Source: Autumnicola patrickiae
GTDB taxonomy: Bacteria; Bacteroidota; Bacteroidia; Flavobacteriales; Flavobacteriaceae
Length of the DNA stretch: 64,000 bases
Assembly: GCF_031846525.1 (NCBI RefSeq)
Contig: NZ_JAVRHM010000015.1
Location: 1-64,000 of the forward strand
Direction: 5' to 3'
Part shown: piece by piece, positions 32,640 to 41,666 of the stretch
Layout of the letters: each line of letters begins with the position of its first letter
Position numbering within the stretch: position 1 is the stretch's first letter
Translations under genes and position numbers: made by a program
The notes under the pieces: model-generated
The model's input: only the letters and a program-made list of their open reading frames with translations
What the model was told of the DNA's origin: nothing
Databases searched by the model: none

Positions 32640-34700
32640 ATGAAATTTAATATTCTCACATTATTTATAGCCTGCTTTTTGACCACAGCGACAATTGCGC
32701 AGGTAGACCGTTCTAAACAACCTGAACCAGGACCGGCACCAAAAATCAACCTTGGACAGCCAGATGAATTTACATTAGACAATGGTTTAAAGGTGCTAGT
32801 GGTAGAGAACCACAAGTTGCCAAGGGTTTCTGCTTCCCTAATCATTGATAACAAACCTCACGCCGAAGAAAAACCAGCCACCTCTACCCTTGTTTCTTCT
32901 TTATTAGGAACAGGAACAGAGAATATGTCTAAAGATGAATTTAATGAAGAAATAGACTTTTTAGGTGCTGATATCAGTTTTGGATCAGAAAGTGTTTACG
33001 CACGCTCCCTTTCAAAATTTTTCCCACGGGTAATGGAGTTAATGGCGGAAGGAGCTTTACAACCAAAGTTCACACAGGAAGAATTTGAAGCTGAAAAAAA
33101 CAAACAAATTGAAAGCTTAAAATCTGTTAACAAGGATGTTGGTTCCATTGCCAGCCGCGTAAGCGCAGCTTTAGCTTATGGAGCTAATCACCCTTACGGG
33201 GAATTTGCCACCGTAGAAAATACTGAAAAAGTTTCTTTAGAAGATGTGGAAAGTTTTTATGACAGCTACTTTAAACCTGCCAATGCTTACCTTGTGGTTG
33301 TTGGTGATATTGAAACCGCTGAAGTAAAAGAACTTGCCGAGAAGCACTTTGGAAGCTGGGAAGCCGGCGCCCCAAATGAGCAGGATTTACCTCAGGTTAC
33401 CAACGCGAATGAAACACAGATCAACCTGGTGGATATGCCAAACGCAGTACAGAGTGAGCTGAGACTTCAAAACACTATTGACCTTAAAATGTCTGATGAA
33501 GATTACTTTCCGGTTTTGGTTGCAAACCAAATTCTTGGTGGTAGTTTTGGCAGTTACCTTAACATGAACCTCAGGGAGGACAAAGGCTATACCTATGGAG
33601 CAAGAACAAGCACCGGAGCCGATAAGTATGCTTCAAGATTTGTTGCCCAGGCCAGTGTAAGAAATGCAGTAACCGATAGCGCAATTGTAGAATCTTTAAA
33701 AGAGATTAGAAGGATTAAAACCGAACCTGTAGATGCCGAAATGCTGGAAAACGCGAAGAGTAAATTTGCAGGTGATTTTGTACTGGATCTTGAGCAACCA
33801 TCTACTATTGCAAATTACGCTCTCGATATAAAAACTAATGATCTTTCTGAAGACTTCTACGAAACTTTTCTTCAAAACATCAATGCTGTTACTGCAGAAG
33901 ATATACAACGTGTGGCCAATAAATACTATCAAACCGATAATATGAGAATTGTAGTTGCCGGTAAAGCTTCAGAAATTGGTGAAAACCTCGAAAAAATTGA
34001 CTTTGAAGGAAAAACAATCCCGGTTAAGTATTACAATAAACTTGGTGAAGAAGTCGAAAAACCTCAGGCTAAAGAAGTTGATGCTTCAGTAACTGTAGAA
34101 AAGGTTTACGCAGATTATATTGAAGCCATTGGTGGTCGTGATGCTGTAGAAGAAGTTGAAAGTGTAGTTATGAAAGCTGAAGCTTCTGTGCAGGGAATGA
34201 CTTTAAACCTGGTTCTAAAAAGAACTATGGATGGTAAATTGAATCAGGAAGTATCTGTTGGTGGAAATGTAATGAGCAAGCAGGTATTTGATGGTACAGC
34301 AGGATTTGTTGTGGCACAGGGACAAAAAATTCCTTACAGCGAAGAGCAGATCACAGCTGCTAAAGTAGACGCCAACCCCTTTCCTGAACTGGAAGCAGGA
34401 GACGCAACTTTAGAAGGAATTGAGACTGTTGAAGGCGTTGATGCTTATGTTGTGGCTTTAACTGACAATAATAAAGCCTACTACAGCGTAGACAGTGGAT
34501 TAAAAATACAAACTGTGCAGACAGTTTCCCAGGCGGGACAAACAATGACCATCCCAACAGGATACAGCGATTATCAGGAAGTGGAAGGAGTGAAATTTCC
34601 TTTTAAGATGACCCAGGCCGCAGGCCCGCAGACATTTGAATTTGATGTAATTGAAATCCTTATTAATGAAGGAATTAGCGAAACTGATTTCCAGGAATAG
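32640..34700 (+). CDS. M16 family protein, non-catalytic subunit plus C-terminal domain
   Basis: This 686-residue secreted protein has a signal peptide (cleaved after TIAQ, about 21). Its first 470 residues are M16-like, but the place of HxxEH reads TLVSSLLGTGTENM, so no zinc can bind. The substrate-binding pair Arg/Tyr in KGYTYGARTSTGA is kept, as in the non-catalytic partner of M16 heterodimers. From about residue 490, a separate domain starting VEKVYADYIEAIGGRDAVEE resembles a LolA-like (LppX/LolAB) fold. It pairs with the upstream active subunit. A terminator follows. Confidence 0.9.
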   Translation: MKFNILTLFIACFLTTATIAQVDRSKQPEPGPAPKINLGQPDEFTLDNGLKVLVVENHKLPRVSASLIIDNKPHAEEKPATSTLVSSLLGTGTENMSKDEFNEEIDFLGADISFGSESVYARSLSKFFPRVMELMAEGALQPKFTQEEFEAEKNKQIESLKSVNKDVGSIASRVSAALAYGANHPYGEFATVENTEKVSLEDVESFYDSYFKPANAYLVVVGDIETAEVKELAEKHFGSWEAGAPNEQDLPQVTNANETQINLVDMPNAVQSELRLQNTIDLKMSDEDYFPVLVANQILGGSFGSYLNMNLREDKGYTYGARTSTGADKYASRFVAQASVRNAVTDSAIVESLKEIRRIKTEPVDAEMLENAKSKFAGDFVLDLEQPSTIANYALDIKTNDLSEDFYETFLQNINAVTAEDIQRVANKYYQTDNMRIVVAGKASEIGENLEKIDFEGKTIPVKYYNKLGEEVEKPQAKEVDASVTVEKVYADYIEAIGGRDAVEEVESVVMKAEASVQGMTLNLVLKRTMDGKLNQEVSVGGNVMSKQVFDGTAGFVVAQGQKIPYSEEQITAAKVDANPFPELEAGDATLEGIETVEGVDAYVVALTDNNKAYYSVDSGLKIQTVQTVSQAGQTMTIPTGYSDYQEVEGVKFPFKMTQAAGPQTFEFDVIEILINEGISETDFQE

Positions 34701-34714
34701 AATTTTATTAATGT

Positions 34715-34755
34715 TAAAAGAGCCGGTTTTCTCAGGGAAACCGGCTCTTTTGTTT
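34715..34755 (+). terminator. Terminator after M16 operon
   Basis: AAAAGAGCCGGTTT and AAACCGGCTCTTTT form a perfect 14-bp stem followed by GTTTT. Confidence 0.88.
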
Positions 34756-35006
34756 TAACGATCATCCTTTTCACCCCTGTTTTAGATACTTTTGGTTTGA
34801 TTTAAAATGAATGCAGCAATAAGAATAATAAACGCAGAGAAAAAGCATCCAGAAATAAAAAAGCTCCCCATCCATGGCCCCAGCCCAGTGTTAAAATTGC
34901 CCAATATCGACAATTAGCCACTTCACTGAAGGTAATACTTAAGAAGCCGGAGAAGTAAAAAATTTCCAGAGCCGGAAAAAGAAGCACGAAAACCTGCAGC
35001 TATTCC

Positions 35007-35174
35007 TTAAGCTGAAATACCATACATATACATCTTCAGAATATTTATACTTATAGCATAAAATCCTGCAGCAATTGTAAAAAGACCTATGAGACCCTTC
35101 TTAATTAGAATAAAGGAAAATATCCTAAACCAAAGAAAGCAAATAAGACAGATCAATTTAAAATTTACAGGCAT
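35007..35174 (-). CDS. Small membrane ORF, possibly truncated relic
   Basis: A 55-codon reading frame on the minus strand starts with ATG at 35174 and ends with TAA at 35007. The product is hydrophobic, with ICLICFLWFRIFSFILIKKG and GLIGLFTIAAGFYAISINIL. Just downstream in the other frame (34782-34913) lies another hydrophobic stretch, GLGPWMGSFFISGCFFSA, that may belong to the same ancestral protein. A lone small membrane protein is equally possible. There is no clear promoter. The rest of 34756-35235 appears non-coding. Confidence 0.35.
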   Translation of the reverse strand: MPVNFKLICLICFLWFRIFSFILIKKGLIGLFTIAAGFYAISINILKMYMYGISA

Positions 35175-35235
35175 ATCGATTTTTTAAAGGTGATAAAACG
35201 ATATTCCTATGGGATTTAAAGAAAAAGACCAGAAT

Positions 35236-35799
35236 TTATTTCCACTCCAGGCTTTCCATAAGATAGCGAATGTCTCTTTTAAGATAATCTGCCGCAGGTG
35301 CAATCGAATCATAATTTGGCAGACTATTAAAGTATACCGAACCTGTCAAGAAATGGTTTGTACTATCTGTTACATAAAATTGAGCCTGTGAGGCTGCATT
35401 TCCTGATACTTCATAAAACATCCCATAGGCACTACGGATATCATTTGTATAAATATCACCTTCAATGGCATCGGCCTTAATAGTGTGCTGTAATGGTAAT
35501 TTTTGAGCGTCTCTAAGTAGAGAATCAAGATTATTGTTCACCTCTTGATAAGTAAGATAAATAGACCCATTCATTAACCCATATTCGAGGTTCAACCAAC
35601 ATGGATTATCTACACGGGCAGGAGCCAGCGTGGCAATATCATTTTTTTCAAAGGAAAAGGGGCAATTGATGTCAAGGCGGGAATATTCCGGTTCTGGATA
35701 TTCCAGTGCCAGAAAACCTTTCGGTTTTGGTTTTGGATCATCGGCACATGCAAAGATGAGCACCGGGAATATTAGGAACAAAATTTTCCTTAATTTCAT
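35236..35799 (-). CDS. gldD: Gliding motility lipoprotein GldD
   Basis: This 187-residue lipoprotein has lipobox IFAC (Cys18) followed by ADDPKPKPKGF, and the family core LEYPEPEYSRLDINCPFSFE, NPCWLNLEYGLMNGSIYLTY and YGMFYEVSGNAASQAQFYVT. GldD is needed for gliding and is linked to the T9SS in Flavobacterium johnsoniae. It overlaps gldE by 4 nt, the fixed arrangement in Flavobacteriia. With the T9SS tail at 18945, this points to a complete gliding/T9SS cell type, though most T9SS genes lie outside this window. Confidence 0.96.
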   Translation of the reverse strand: MKLRKILFLIFPVLIFACADDPKPKPKGFLALEYPEPEYSRLDINCPFSFEKNDIATLAPARVDNPCWLNLEYGLMNGSIYLTYQEVNNNLDSLLRDAQKLPLQHTIKADAIEGDIYTNDIRSAYGMFYEVSGNAASQAQFYVTDSTNHFLTGSVYFNSLPNYDSIAPAADYLKRDIRYLMESLEWK

Positions 35800-37124
35800 A
35801 CCGGTGCTATATTAAGTTTTATTTGCTTAATGCGCCTGTCGTCAATCACTTCTACTTTAAAAGTGTAATTAAGGAAGATAATTTCATCATTTTTTTTGGG
35901 GAAACCGCCGGAAATTTCCAGCAAGAAGCCGGCCAGTGTTTCAGCTTCTCCCCTTTGCTCTTCAAAAGCAGTTGGATCTTCAAGTCTTATGATCTTATAA
36001 AAATCTTTTAAGGATGTTTTTCCTTCAAAAATAAAATTATTTTCATCCAGTTTAGAATAAATCAAGTCCTCATCATCAAATTCATCACTTATATCTCCAA
36101 CAATTTCCTCTATAATATCTTCCAGGGAAATTAAACCACTAGTCCCCCCATACTCATCCACCACTATCGCCAGGTGATTCCTTTTACTTTGGAAATCATT
36201 CAAAAGATCATCCAGCTTCTTATTTTCCGGCACAAAATAAGGTTCTCTTAATAAACTTGTCCATTCAAACTCCTGCTCGTTTAAGTATGGCAGCAGATCC
36301 TTCACGTACAAAATTCCGGAAACATTATCTATGTTCTCCTTATATACCGGAATTCTTGAATAGCCATTTTCAATAATTGCAGGTATTATTTCTTTGTAAG
36401 TATCACCTTCATTTAAGGCAAAAATATCCATCCTGGGACGCATAACCTGCTTGGTATCGGTATTTCCGAAAGATACAATCCCTTTCAAAATCTTCTGTTC
36501 TTCTCTGGTAGTATCCTCTTCACTGGTTAACTCCAGCGCCTGGGACAGGTGATCTATACTGATAAAAGATCTTTTTCTTCCAAATTTATCCTGAATATAC
36601 AAAGTTACCGCGCGCATTGGAGTACTAAGCGGAGAAAAAACGGTATCCAAAACATTGATTGGATATGCCATACTATTTGAAAACTTCACATTATTCCTGC
36701 TGGCATAGACCTTTGGAAGTATTTCCCCGAATAACAAAATAAGAAAAGTAACAAGGCCCACTTCTACTATTAACCTGAAATCAATTCCCAAAAACTCCAT
36801 ATTTGTCTCTCCAAACATCTCTGTCACAAGGGAATCAAAAAGTAGAACTATGGCAATATTTATAAAATTATTTGCCACCAGAATTGTAGCTAACAACTTC
36901 TTGGGCTTATCCAGAAGCTTGATAACGATTTCCTGTGTCTTTGTTCTTTTCCCATCTTCTGTAACAAAGTTAGACGGGGTAAGGGAAAAGAATGCAACTT
37001 CTGCCCCAGAAATTAGCGCAGAACATAGCAATAGCAGTAATAAGATTAAAATACTTATTACATCGGTTATGTCGAAAGCGGCCCAAAGCAATAGCAAACT
37101 GGGAGGTTCCGGATCCAAAGGCAA
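35796..37124 (-). CDS. gldE: Gliding motility-associated protein GldE, CNNM/CorC-like
   Basis: This 442-residue membrane protein has an N-terminal CNNM/DUF21 region of about four helices (starting near DVISILILLLLLLCSALISGAE), followed by paired CBS domains (RPRMDIFALNEG, SRIPVYKENIDNVSGILYVK) and a C-terminal CorC/HlyC domain (GGTSGLISLEDIIEEIVGDI). Relatives bind adenine nucleotides and may transport divalent cations. GldE supports GldD function in F. johnsoniae. It is the middle gene of ssb-gldE-gldD, 16 nt from ssb. Confidence 0.95.
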   Translation of the reverse strand: MPLDPEPPSLLLLWAAFDITDVISILILLLLLLCSALISGAEVAFFSLTPSNFVTEDGKRTKTQEIVIKLLDKPKKLLATILVANNFINIAIVLLFDSLVTEMFGETNMEFLGIDFRLIVEVGLVTFLILLFGEILPKVYASRNNVKFSNSMAYPINVLDTVFSPLSTPMRAVTLYIQDKFGRKRSFISIDHLSQALELTSEEDTTREEQKILKGIVSFGNTDTKQVMRPRMDIFALNEGDTYKEIIPAIIENGYSRIPVYKENIDNVSGILYVKDLLPYLNEQEFEWTSLLREPYFVPENKKLDDLLNDFQSKRNHLAIVVDEYGGTSGLISLEDIIEEIVGDISDEFDDEDLIYSKLDENNFIFEGKTSLKDFYKIIRLEDPTAFEEQRGEAETLAGFLLEISGGFPKKNDEIIFLNYTFKVEVIDDRRIKQIKLNIAPV

Positions 37125-37140
37125 ATGTTTTAGTTAAACT

Positions 37141-37605
37141 CTAGAATGGCAAATCGTCTTCCTCTTCGTTTTGACCAATCGGTTGATTTGCAAAGTTATC
37201 ATTTTTTGACTGGCTTTTTGTTTCTGAAATAGGTGAATTTTGCGAATGACTTTCTGAACTACTTTCACCTTTAGGAGTAAGAAAAGTAAAATCAGTACAC
37301 TGGACTTCAGTAGAATATCTTTCATTTCCCTGCTCATCCTGCCACTTACGGGTTTTTATGCGACCTTCTACATAAACTTTATCTCCTTTCTTAAGGTATT
37401 TCTCACAAATTTCTGCAGCCTTATTCCGTACCACAACATTGTGCCATTCCGTATTACTTACCTTTTCCCCGGTGGTCCTGTTGGTGTAACTTTCGTTTGT
37501 TGCCAGGGGAAAACGGCCAATAACGCCACCACCTTCAAAATAATGCATTTTTACATCATCTCCTGTATGCCCAATGAGCATTACTTTGTTAAGTGTTCCT
37601 GTCAT
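37141..37605 (-). CDS. ssb: Single-stranded DNA-binding protein
   Basis: SSB coats single-stranded DNA in replication and repair as a homotetramer. The 154-residue protein has the OB fold (NKVMLIGHTGDDVKMHYFEG, RFPLATNESY, WHNVVVRNKAAEICEKYLKK, VYVEGRIKTRKW) to about residue 105. A low-complexity polar linker follows, then the acidic tip DDLPF that recruits partner proteins. The length is normal. It heads the ssb-gldE-gldD operon. A TACATTTT (7 of 8) lies upstream as a weak -7 box. Confidence 0.97.
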   Translation of the reverse strand: MTGTLNKVMLIGHTGDDVKMHYFEGGGVIGRFPLATNESYTNRTTGEKVSNTEWHNVVVRNKAAEICEKYLKKGDKVYVEGRIKTRKWQDEQGNERYSTEVQCTDFTFLTPKGESSSESHSQNSPISETKSQSKNDNFANQPIGQNEEEDDLPF

Positions 37606-37708
37606 TACTTTCTATTTTTAAAAATGTAAGTTTTCAATTATAATGTAAAATACTGAAAAATTCAGCGGCTTAATAATGTAAAAGTTATAAAATTTAAAGA
37701 AATTTTCT

Positions 37709-38755
37709 TCAGTAGTCAGCAGGCTCATATTCATTAAGGAAATTCTGAATCAAAACCGGAACCGGATATTTGGCAATTTTCGATATAGGAATAGCATTTT
37801 CAAATACTTTCTGCGGCTCAATTATCCAAAAACGTGCATAAATATGCTGATGGGATAATTTATGCACTACAGGCTTTTCATTATATAATCTAACAACAGC
37901 ATTTGCACCCACTTTTTGCTGCAATTCTTCTTCAGAAAGAAATTCTGCTGCAGTCAGCTGCTTTTCTGTTTCAATTAACGGAAACTCATACAAGCCGTTC
38001 CAAATCCCCTTCCCCTTTCTTTGGTGCAGAAGCGTTGTATTCTCTTCGGAATTGAAAACCAGGTAATTAAAATACCGATGCCTGATTTTGCCCTTTTTCA
38101 GCTTTACAGGTAATTCTGAAATCCTGTTATCCCTTAATGCAAGACAACTATTATTAAAAGGACAAGTAACGCATAAAGGATTCTTAGGTTTGCATTGCAG
38201 CGCCCCAAACTCCATTAAAGCCTGGTTAAAAGCTGAAGGATTATCTCTGTCCAGCAATTCAGTAGCCAGAGCCTTAAATTCTTTAATGCCTTCGGAAGAA
38301 TTTATCGGCGTAGCACTGCCAAAATATCTAGCCAGGACCCGGTAAACGTTTCCATCTACCACTGCCACCGGCTCATCATAACAAATAGAAGCAATTGCAC
38401 TGGCGGTATAATCGCCAATTCCCTTTAACTTAAGAAGACCTTTATAGCTGTCGGGAAATTTCCCTCCCAATTCATTTGAAACGTATTTTGCTGTGTCGTG
38501 TAAATTCCTGGCTCTCGAATAATACCCAAGACCCTGCCACAACTTCAAAACTTCCTGTTGGGAAGCTGCAGCAAGATCAAAAACGGTAGGAAAAGCTACA
38601 ATAAACCGAAAATAGTACGGCATTCCTTGCTCCACCCGTGTCTGTTGCAGCATAATCTCACTCAGCCAAATCTTAAATGGGTCATTCGTTTTACGCCATG
38701 GCAACTCTCGCTTATTTTGTAAATACCAGTTAATCAATATCTTGGAAAATTCCAT
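37709..38755 (-). CDS. mutY: A/G-specific adenine DNA glycosylase
   Basis: MutY removes adenine paired with 8-oxoguanine. The 348-residue protein has the HhH-GPD core with WRKTNDPFKIWLSEIMLQQT (the catalytic Glu in SEIM) and LKGIGDYTASAIASI. The [4Fe-4S] cluster Cys pattern is CKPKNPLCVTCPFNNSC (C-x6-C-x2-C-x5-C). The C-terminal MutT-like domain (KGIWNGLYEFPL) recognises 8-oxoG. The length is normal. It precedes ssb on the same strand and diverges from the HU gene. Confidence 0.97.
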   Translation of the reverse strand: MEFSKILINWYLQNKRELPWRKTNDPFKIWLSEIMLQQTRVEQGMPYYFRFIVAFPTVFDLAAASQQEVLKLWQGLGYYSRARNLHDTAKYVSNELGGKFPDSYKGLLKLKGIGDYTASAIASICYDEPVAVVDGNVYRVLARYFGSATPINSSEGIKEFKALATELLDRDNPSAFNQALMEFGALQCKPKNPLCVTCPFNNSCLALRDNRISELPVKLKKGKIRHRYFNYLVFNSEENTTLLHQRKGKGIWNGLYEFPLIETEKQLTAAEFLSEEELQQKVGANAVVRLYNEKPVVHKLSHQHIYARFWIIEPQKVFENAIPISKIAKYPVPVLIQNFLNEYEPADY

Positions 38756-38816
38756 ACATCAAATCATCTGCCTGCAATATAAAATCTTTATTCCGTTATT
38801 ATTTAATGTATTAGGC

Positions 38817-38848
38817 TTGAAATATTGAAGATATAATTCTTATATTTG
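38817..38848 (+). promoter_or_regulatory. Promoter of HU gene
   Basis: TTG at 38817-38819 and TATATTTG at 38841-38848 are 21 nt apart. The -7 box is followed by CCCCC, close to the CACCC found at rplM, rplU and atpD. The leader is about 35 nt. Confidence 0.75.
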
Positions 38849-38890
38849 CCCCCTTGAAAATTCAAACCCCAATTATAAAATAGCACGAAA

Positions 38891-39184
38891 ATGACGAAAG
38901 CAGATATCGTAGCAAACATTTCAGAAAAATTAGGAATGGAAAAAGGAGATGTTCAGGCTACTATTGAATCCTTTATGGAAGAAGTTAAAACTTCCCTGGA
39001 AAGTGGAGATAATGTATATTTGAGAGGTTTTGGAAGCTTTGTTGTTAAGACAAGAGCAGAGAAAACCGGAAGAAATATTTCTAAGAACACTACTATTAAA
39101 ATACCAGCTCATAACATTCCTGCTTTTAAACCTGCAAAGATTTTTGTAGAAGGTGTTAAAAGTAATGTAGAGGTGAAAGAATAA
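38891..39184 (+). CDS. HU family DNA-binding protein
   Basis: This 97-residue histone-like protein bends DNA and helps compact the nucleoid as a dimer. It has the family pattern TKADIVANISEKLGMEKGDV, then GDNVYLRGFGSFVVKTRAEKTGRN (the beta-arms that enter the minor groove) and IPAHNIPAFKPAKIF. The length is close to the 90-residue norm. It starts a short block (HU, the 29-residue basic protein) that diverges from mutY. Confidence 0.95.
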   Translation: MTKADIVANISEKLGMEKGDVQATIESFMEEVKTSLESGDNVYLRGFGSFVVKTRAEKTGRNISKNTTIKIPAHNIPAFKPAKIFVEGVKSNVEVKE

Positions 39185-39241
39185 CTGTTTCTAATTGGAA
39201 ACAGAAACCAACAAAGAATTATTAATTAAAAAGTAAACACT

Positions 39242-39331
39242 ATGCCAAGTGGTAAAAAAAGAAAAAGACATAAGGTAGCCACGCACAAGCGTAAAAAAAG
39301 AAGAAGAGCTAACCGTCACAAGAAAAAGTAG
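39242..39331 (+). CDS. 29-residue very basic protein, likely ribosomal
   Basis: A 29-codon gene with ATG at 39242 and TAG at 39331 encodes MPSGKKRKRHKVATHKRKKR followed by RRANRHKKK, with 19 Lys or Arg. It is shorter than typical gene-finder limits. The same short protein is, as I recall, conserved between the HU gene and rng in Bacteroidota. Its composition is that of a tiny ribosomal protein. A Bacteroidota-specific ribosomal protein, bL38, has been described in F. johnsoniae; I cannot confirm that this is it. A terminator hairpin overlaps the stop codon. Confidence 0.82.
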   Translation: MPSGKKRKRHKVATHKRKKRRRANRHKKK

Positions 39332-39350
39332 TTCTAAAACTACTTTTTTT
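39325..39350 (+). terminator. Terminator overlapping tiny-gene stop codon
   Basis: AAAGTAGTT and AACTACTTT form a 9-bp stem around CTAA, followed by TTTTT. The stem includes the stop codon of the 29-residue protein. Confidence 0.82.
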
Positions 39351-39484
39351 ATTTTAAAACGTTCATTGAAATCGAAACTTAGGCCCTTGTGGTTTTAGTT
39401 TCTTCAGGATTGAAAACCCTGTGAGAAAATAATGTTTAATCCATCTGTGTCTGCTTTGGCAGGTATAGATTAAAATCTAAAAGA

Positions 39485-41026
39485 GTGGACAAAGAATTAA
39501 TTATCCGGTCCGAATCCTCTGCTGTAGATTTTGCCTTAACAAAAGATGGAAAACTTATTGAACTCAACAAAGAAGAAGATGACAACAAATTTAATGTTGG
39601 TGATATACTTATCGCCAAAATTAGAAAAGCTGTCCCCGGTCTAAATGCCGCATTTGTAAATGTTGGTTATGAAAAAGATGGTTTTTTACACTATCACGAT
39701 CTGGGTCCTCAAGTATCTTCTTTGCTTAAGTTCATAAAACGTGTAAGCACAGGTAAACTGAAGGATTATTCTTTACAGAATTTTTCTTTTGAAAAAGACA
39801 TAGACAAAGACGGTAGTATTACCGATGTCTTAAAATCAAATCAGTCGCTACTGGTTCAGGTAGTAAAAGAACCAATCTCCACTAAAGGTCCCAGGTTAAG
39901 CTCAGAGCTTTCCCTCCCGGGACGTTATATAGTGCTGGTCCCTTTTTCCAACCGGGTTTCGGTTTCACAAAAAATCGAAAGCAAGGAAGAAAAAGAACGA
40001 TTAAAAAGATTGGTTAAGAGCATTAAACCTAAAGGGTTTGGTGTTATTGTAAGAACCGTAGCCGAAGGCAAAAAAGTAGCAGAACTGGACAGAGATCTCC
40101 AAAATTTAATGGGGCGCTGGACAGCAATGTGTAAAAAATTGTATAAACCGAATCATCCGTCAAAAGTATTAGGAGAATTAAACAGGGCTTCTTCCCTGTT
40201 AAGAGATATCTTTAACGATAGCTTTACTTCTATTATAGTAGATGAAGAAGCGCTTTATACGCAAATTAAAGATTATGTGGGCGAGATCGTCCCAGAAAAA
40301 GAATCAATTGTAAAATTGTACCAATCCAATGTACCAATCTTTGAAAAATACGGTATCGAAAGACAAATAAAAACTTCTTTTGGGCGCACCGTCTCCATGA
40401 GTAAAGGCGCCTATCTGGTTATAGAACATACCGAAGCCATGCACGTTATAGACGTGAATAGTGGAAACCGGTCCAACAAATCACGAAACCAGGAAGATAC
40501 CGCACTCGAGGTGAATATGATAAGTGCTACCGAAATAGCCCGCCAGTTACGACTTCGTGACATGGGAGGAATTATTGTAGTAGACTTTATCGATATGAAT
40601 AAAGCTGAAAATCGCAAGAAGCTCTTCGACCATCTGCGTAACGAAATGAGTGATGACAGAGCAAAACATAAAATTTTGCCACCGAGTAAATTTGGATTGA
40701 TTCAAATTACAAGACAACGCGTAAGGCCCGAAATGAATATTAAAACACGTGAGGTAAATCCTAACGGTGGAACTGGTGAAATTGAGGCACCAATCATTTT
40801 AATAAACAAGATAAAGGCCGATTTTGAAAAGTTACTTAAGAAGGATCACAAAAAGATTACTTTAAGTGCGCATCCATTTATTGCAGCCTTTTTAACCAAA
40901 GGCTTTCCATCTCCCCGATCGCAATGGTTTATGGACCATAAACGTTGGGTGAAAATTTTACCTAGAGACGCTTACACGTATTTAGAATACCACTTTCACG
41001 ATAAAGACGGGAAAGTAATCATATAA
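39485..41026 (+). CDS. rng: Ribonuclease E/G family protein
   Basis: This 513-residue endoribonuclease belongs to the RNase E/G family and is the RNase G-like short form. It has the S1 RNA-binding region (residues about 36-130: KVGDILIAKIRKAVPGLNAAF) and the DNase I-like catalytic part with the conserved HVIDVNSGN and GGIIVVDFIDM (the metal-binding Asp residues). No long unstructured C-terminus follows, so it is not a degradosome scaffold. The start is GTG. It processes 16S rRNA and turns over mRNA in relatives. A terminator follows. Confidence 0.95.
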   Translation: MDKELIIRSESSAVDFALTKDGKLIELNKEEDDNKFNVGDILIAKIRKAVPGLNAAFVNVGYEKDGFLHYHDLGPQVSSLLKFIKRVSTGKLKDYSLQNFSFEKDIDKDGSITDVLKSNQSLLVQVVKEPISTKGPRLSSELSLPGRYIVLVPFSNRVSVSQKIESKEEKERLKRLVKSIKPKGFGVIVRTVAEGKKVAELDRDLQNLMGRWTAMCKKLYKPNHPSKVLGELNRASSLLRDIFNDSFTSIIVDEEALYTQIKDYVGEIVPEKESIVKLYQSNVPIFEKYGIERQIKTSFGRTVSMSKGAYLVIEHTEAMHVIDVNSGNRSNKSRNQEDTALEVNMISATEIARQLRLRDMGGIIVVDFIDMNKAENRKKLFDHLRNEMSDDRAKHKILPPSKFGLIQITRQRVRPEMNIKTREVNPNGGTGEIEAPIILINKIKADFEKLLKKDHKKITLSAHPFIAAFLTKGFPSPRSQWFMDHKRWVKILPRDAYTYLEYHFHDKDGKVII

Positions 41027-41031
41027 TTTCA

Positions 41032-41065
41032 GAAACGCCTTTCGTTAGTTCGGGAGGCGTTTTTT
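41032..41065 (+). terminator. Terminator after rng
   Basis: AAACGCCTTTC and GGGAGGCGTTT pair around an 8-nt loop, followed by TTTGTTTC. Confidence 0.85.
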
Positions 41066-41151
41066 GTTTCTCTATTTCTTCTCTTCTCAAATTTTTTCTG
41101 AATTCTTTCCTGCAGTCGATTTCTGTGTGGTGAAAATATTTTATTCTTTCT

Positions 41152-41159
41152 ACTTTTGA
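41152..41159 (+). promoter_or_regulatory. -7 box of recX
   Basis: TACTTTTG matches TAnnTTTG and ends 19 nt before the TTG start, supporting that start. Confidence 0.5.
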
Positions 41160-41178
41160 ACTTTCAAATATTTCAACT

Positions 41179-41655
41179 TTGAATAAAACACATAAATCCT
41201 ACACGGTTAAAGAAGCTACTGTTAAACTGATGCAGTTTTGTGCCTATCGCGACCGGTCACATAAGGAAGTAGAAGAAAAACTGAAGGAAATGAATATGAT
41301 TCCTGCAGCCCAGGAACAAATCATCATTAAGTTAATGCAGGATAATTTTTTAAATGAAGAACGCTTTGCCAGAAGTTTTGTACGCGGAAAATTCAGAATA
41401 AAAAAATGGGGAAGGGTAAAGATAAACCAGGAACTCAAACTGAAGGATATTTCTAATCCCATAATAAAACTCGCCCTTACTGAAATTGAGGAAAAAGACT
41501 ACCTCTCTACGCTACATGAAGTAGCCGAAAAGAAATCGAAGCTCATAAAGGAACCCAATACCTTTAAAAAAAAGAAAAAACTCGCCGATCACTTACTCCG
41601 CAGAGGCTATGAGGCGAGTCTTGTTTATGAAATTACTGATGATTACATCAATTAA
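41179..41655 (+). CDS. recX: Regulatory protein RecX
   Basis: RecX inhibits RecA filament growth and strand exchange. The 158-residue helical protein has three tandem RecX three-helix repeats: first VKEATVKLMQFCAYRDRSHK, then the hallmark LNEERFARSFVRGKFRIKKW near residues 58-77, and a third starting LADHLLRRGYEASLV. A TTG start, 19 nt after a -7 box, gives the full repeat array. No recA is nearby. It converges on the SnoaL-like gene with only 11 nt between. Confidence 0.92.
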   Translation: MNKTHKSYTVKEATVKLMQFCAYRDRSHKEVEEKLKEMNMIPAAQEQIIIKLMQDNFLNEERFARSFVRGKFRIKKWGRVKINQELKLKDISNPIIKLALTEIEEKDYLSTLHEVAEKKSKLIKEPNTFKKKKKLADHLLRRGYEASLVYEITDDYIN

Positions 41656-41666
41656 TTTCTATATGT

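Noticed and set aside
37769..37785. TTTGGCAATTTTCGATA inside mutY
   Set aside because: It resembles the dispersed motif but lacks the AAAAT arm and is explained by the coding sequence.
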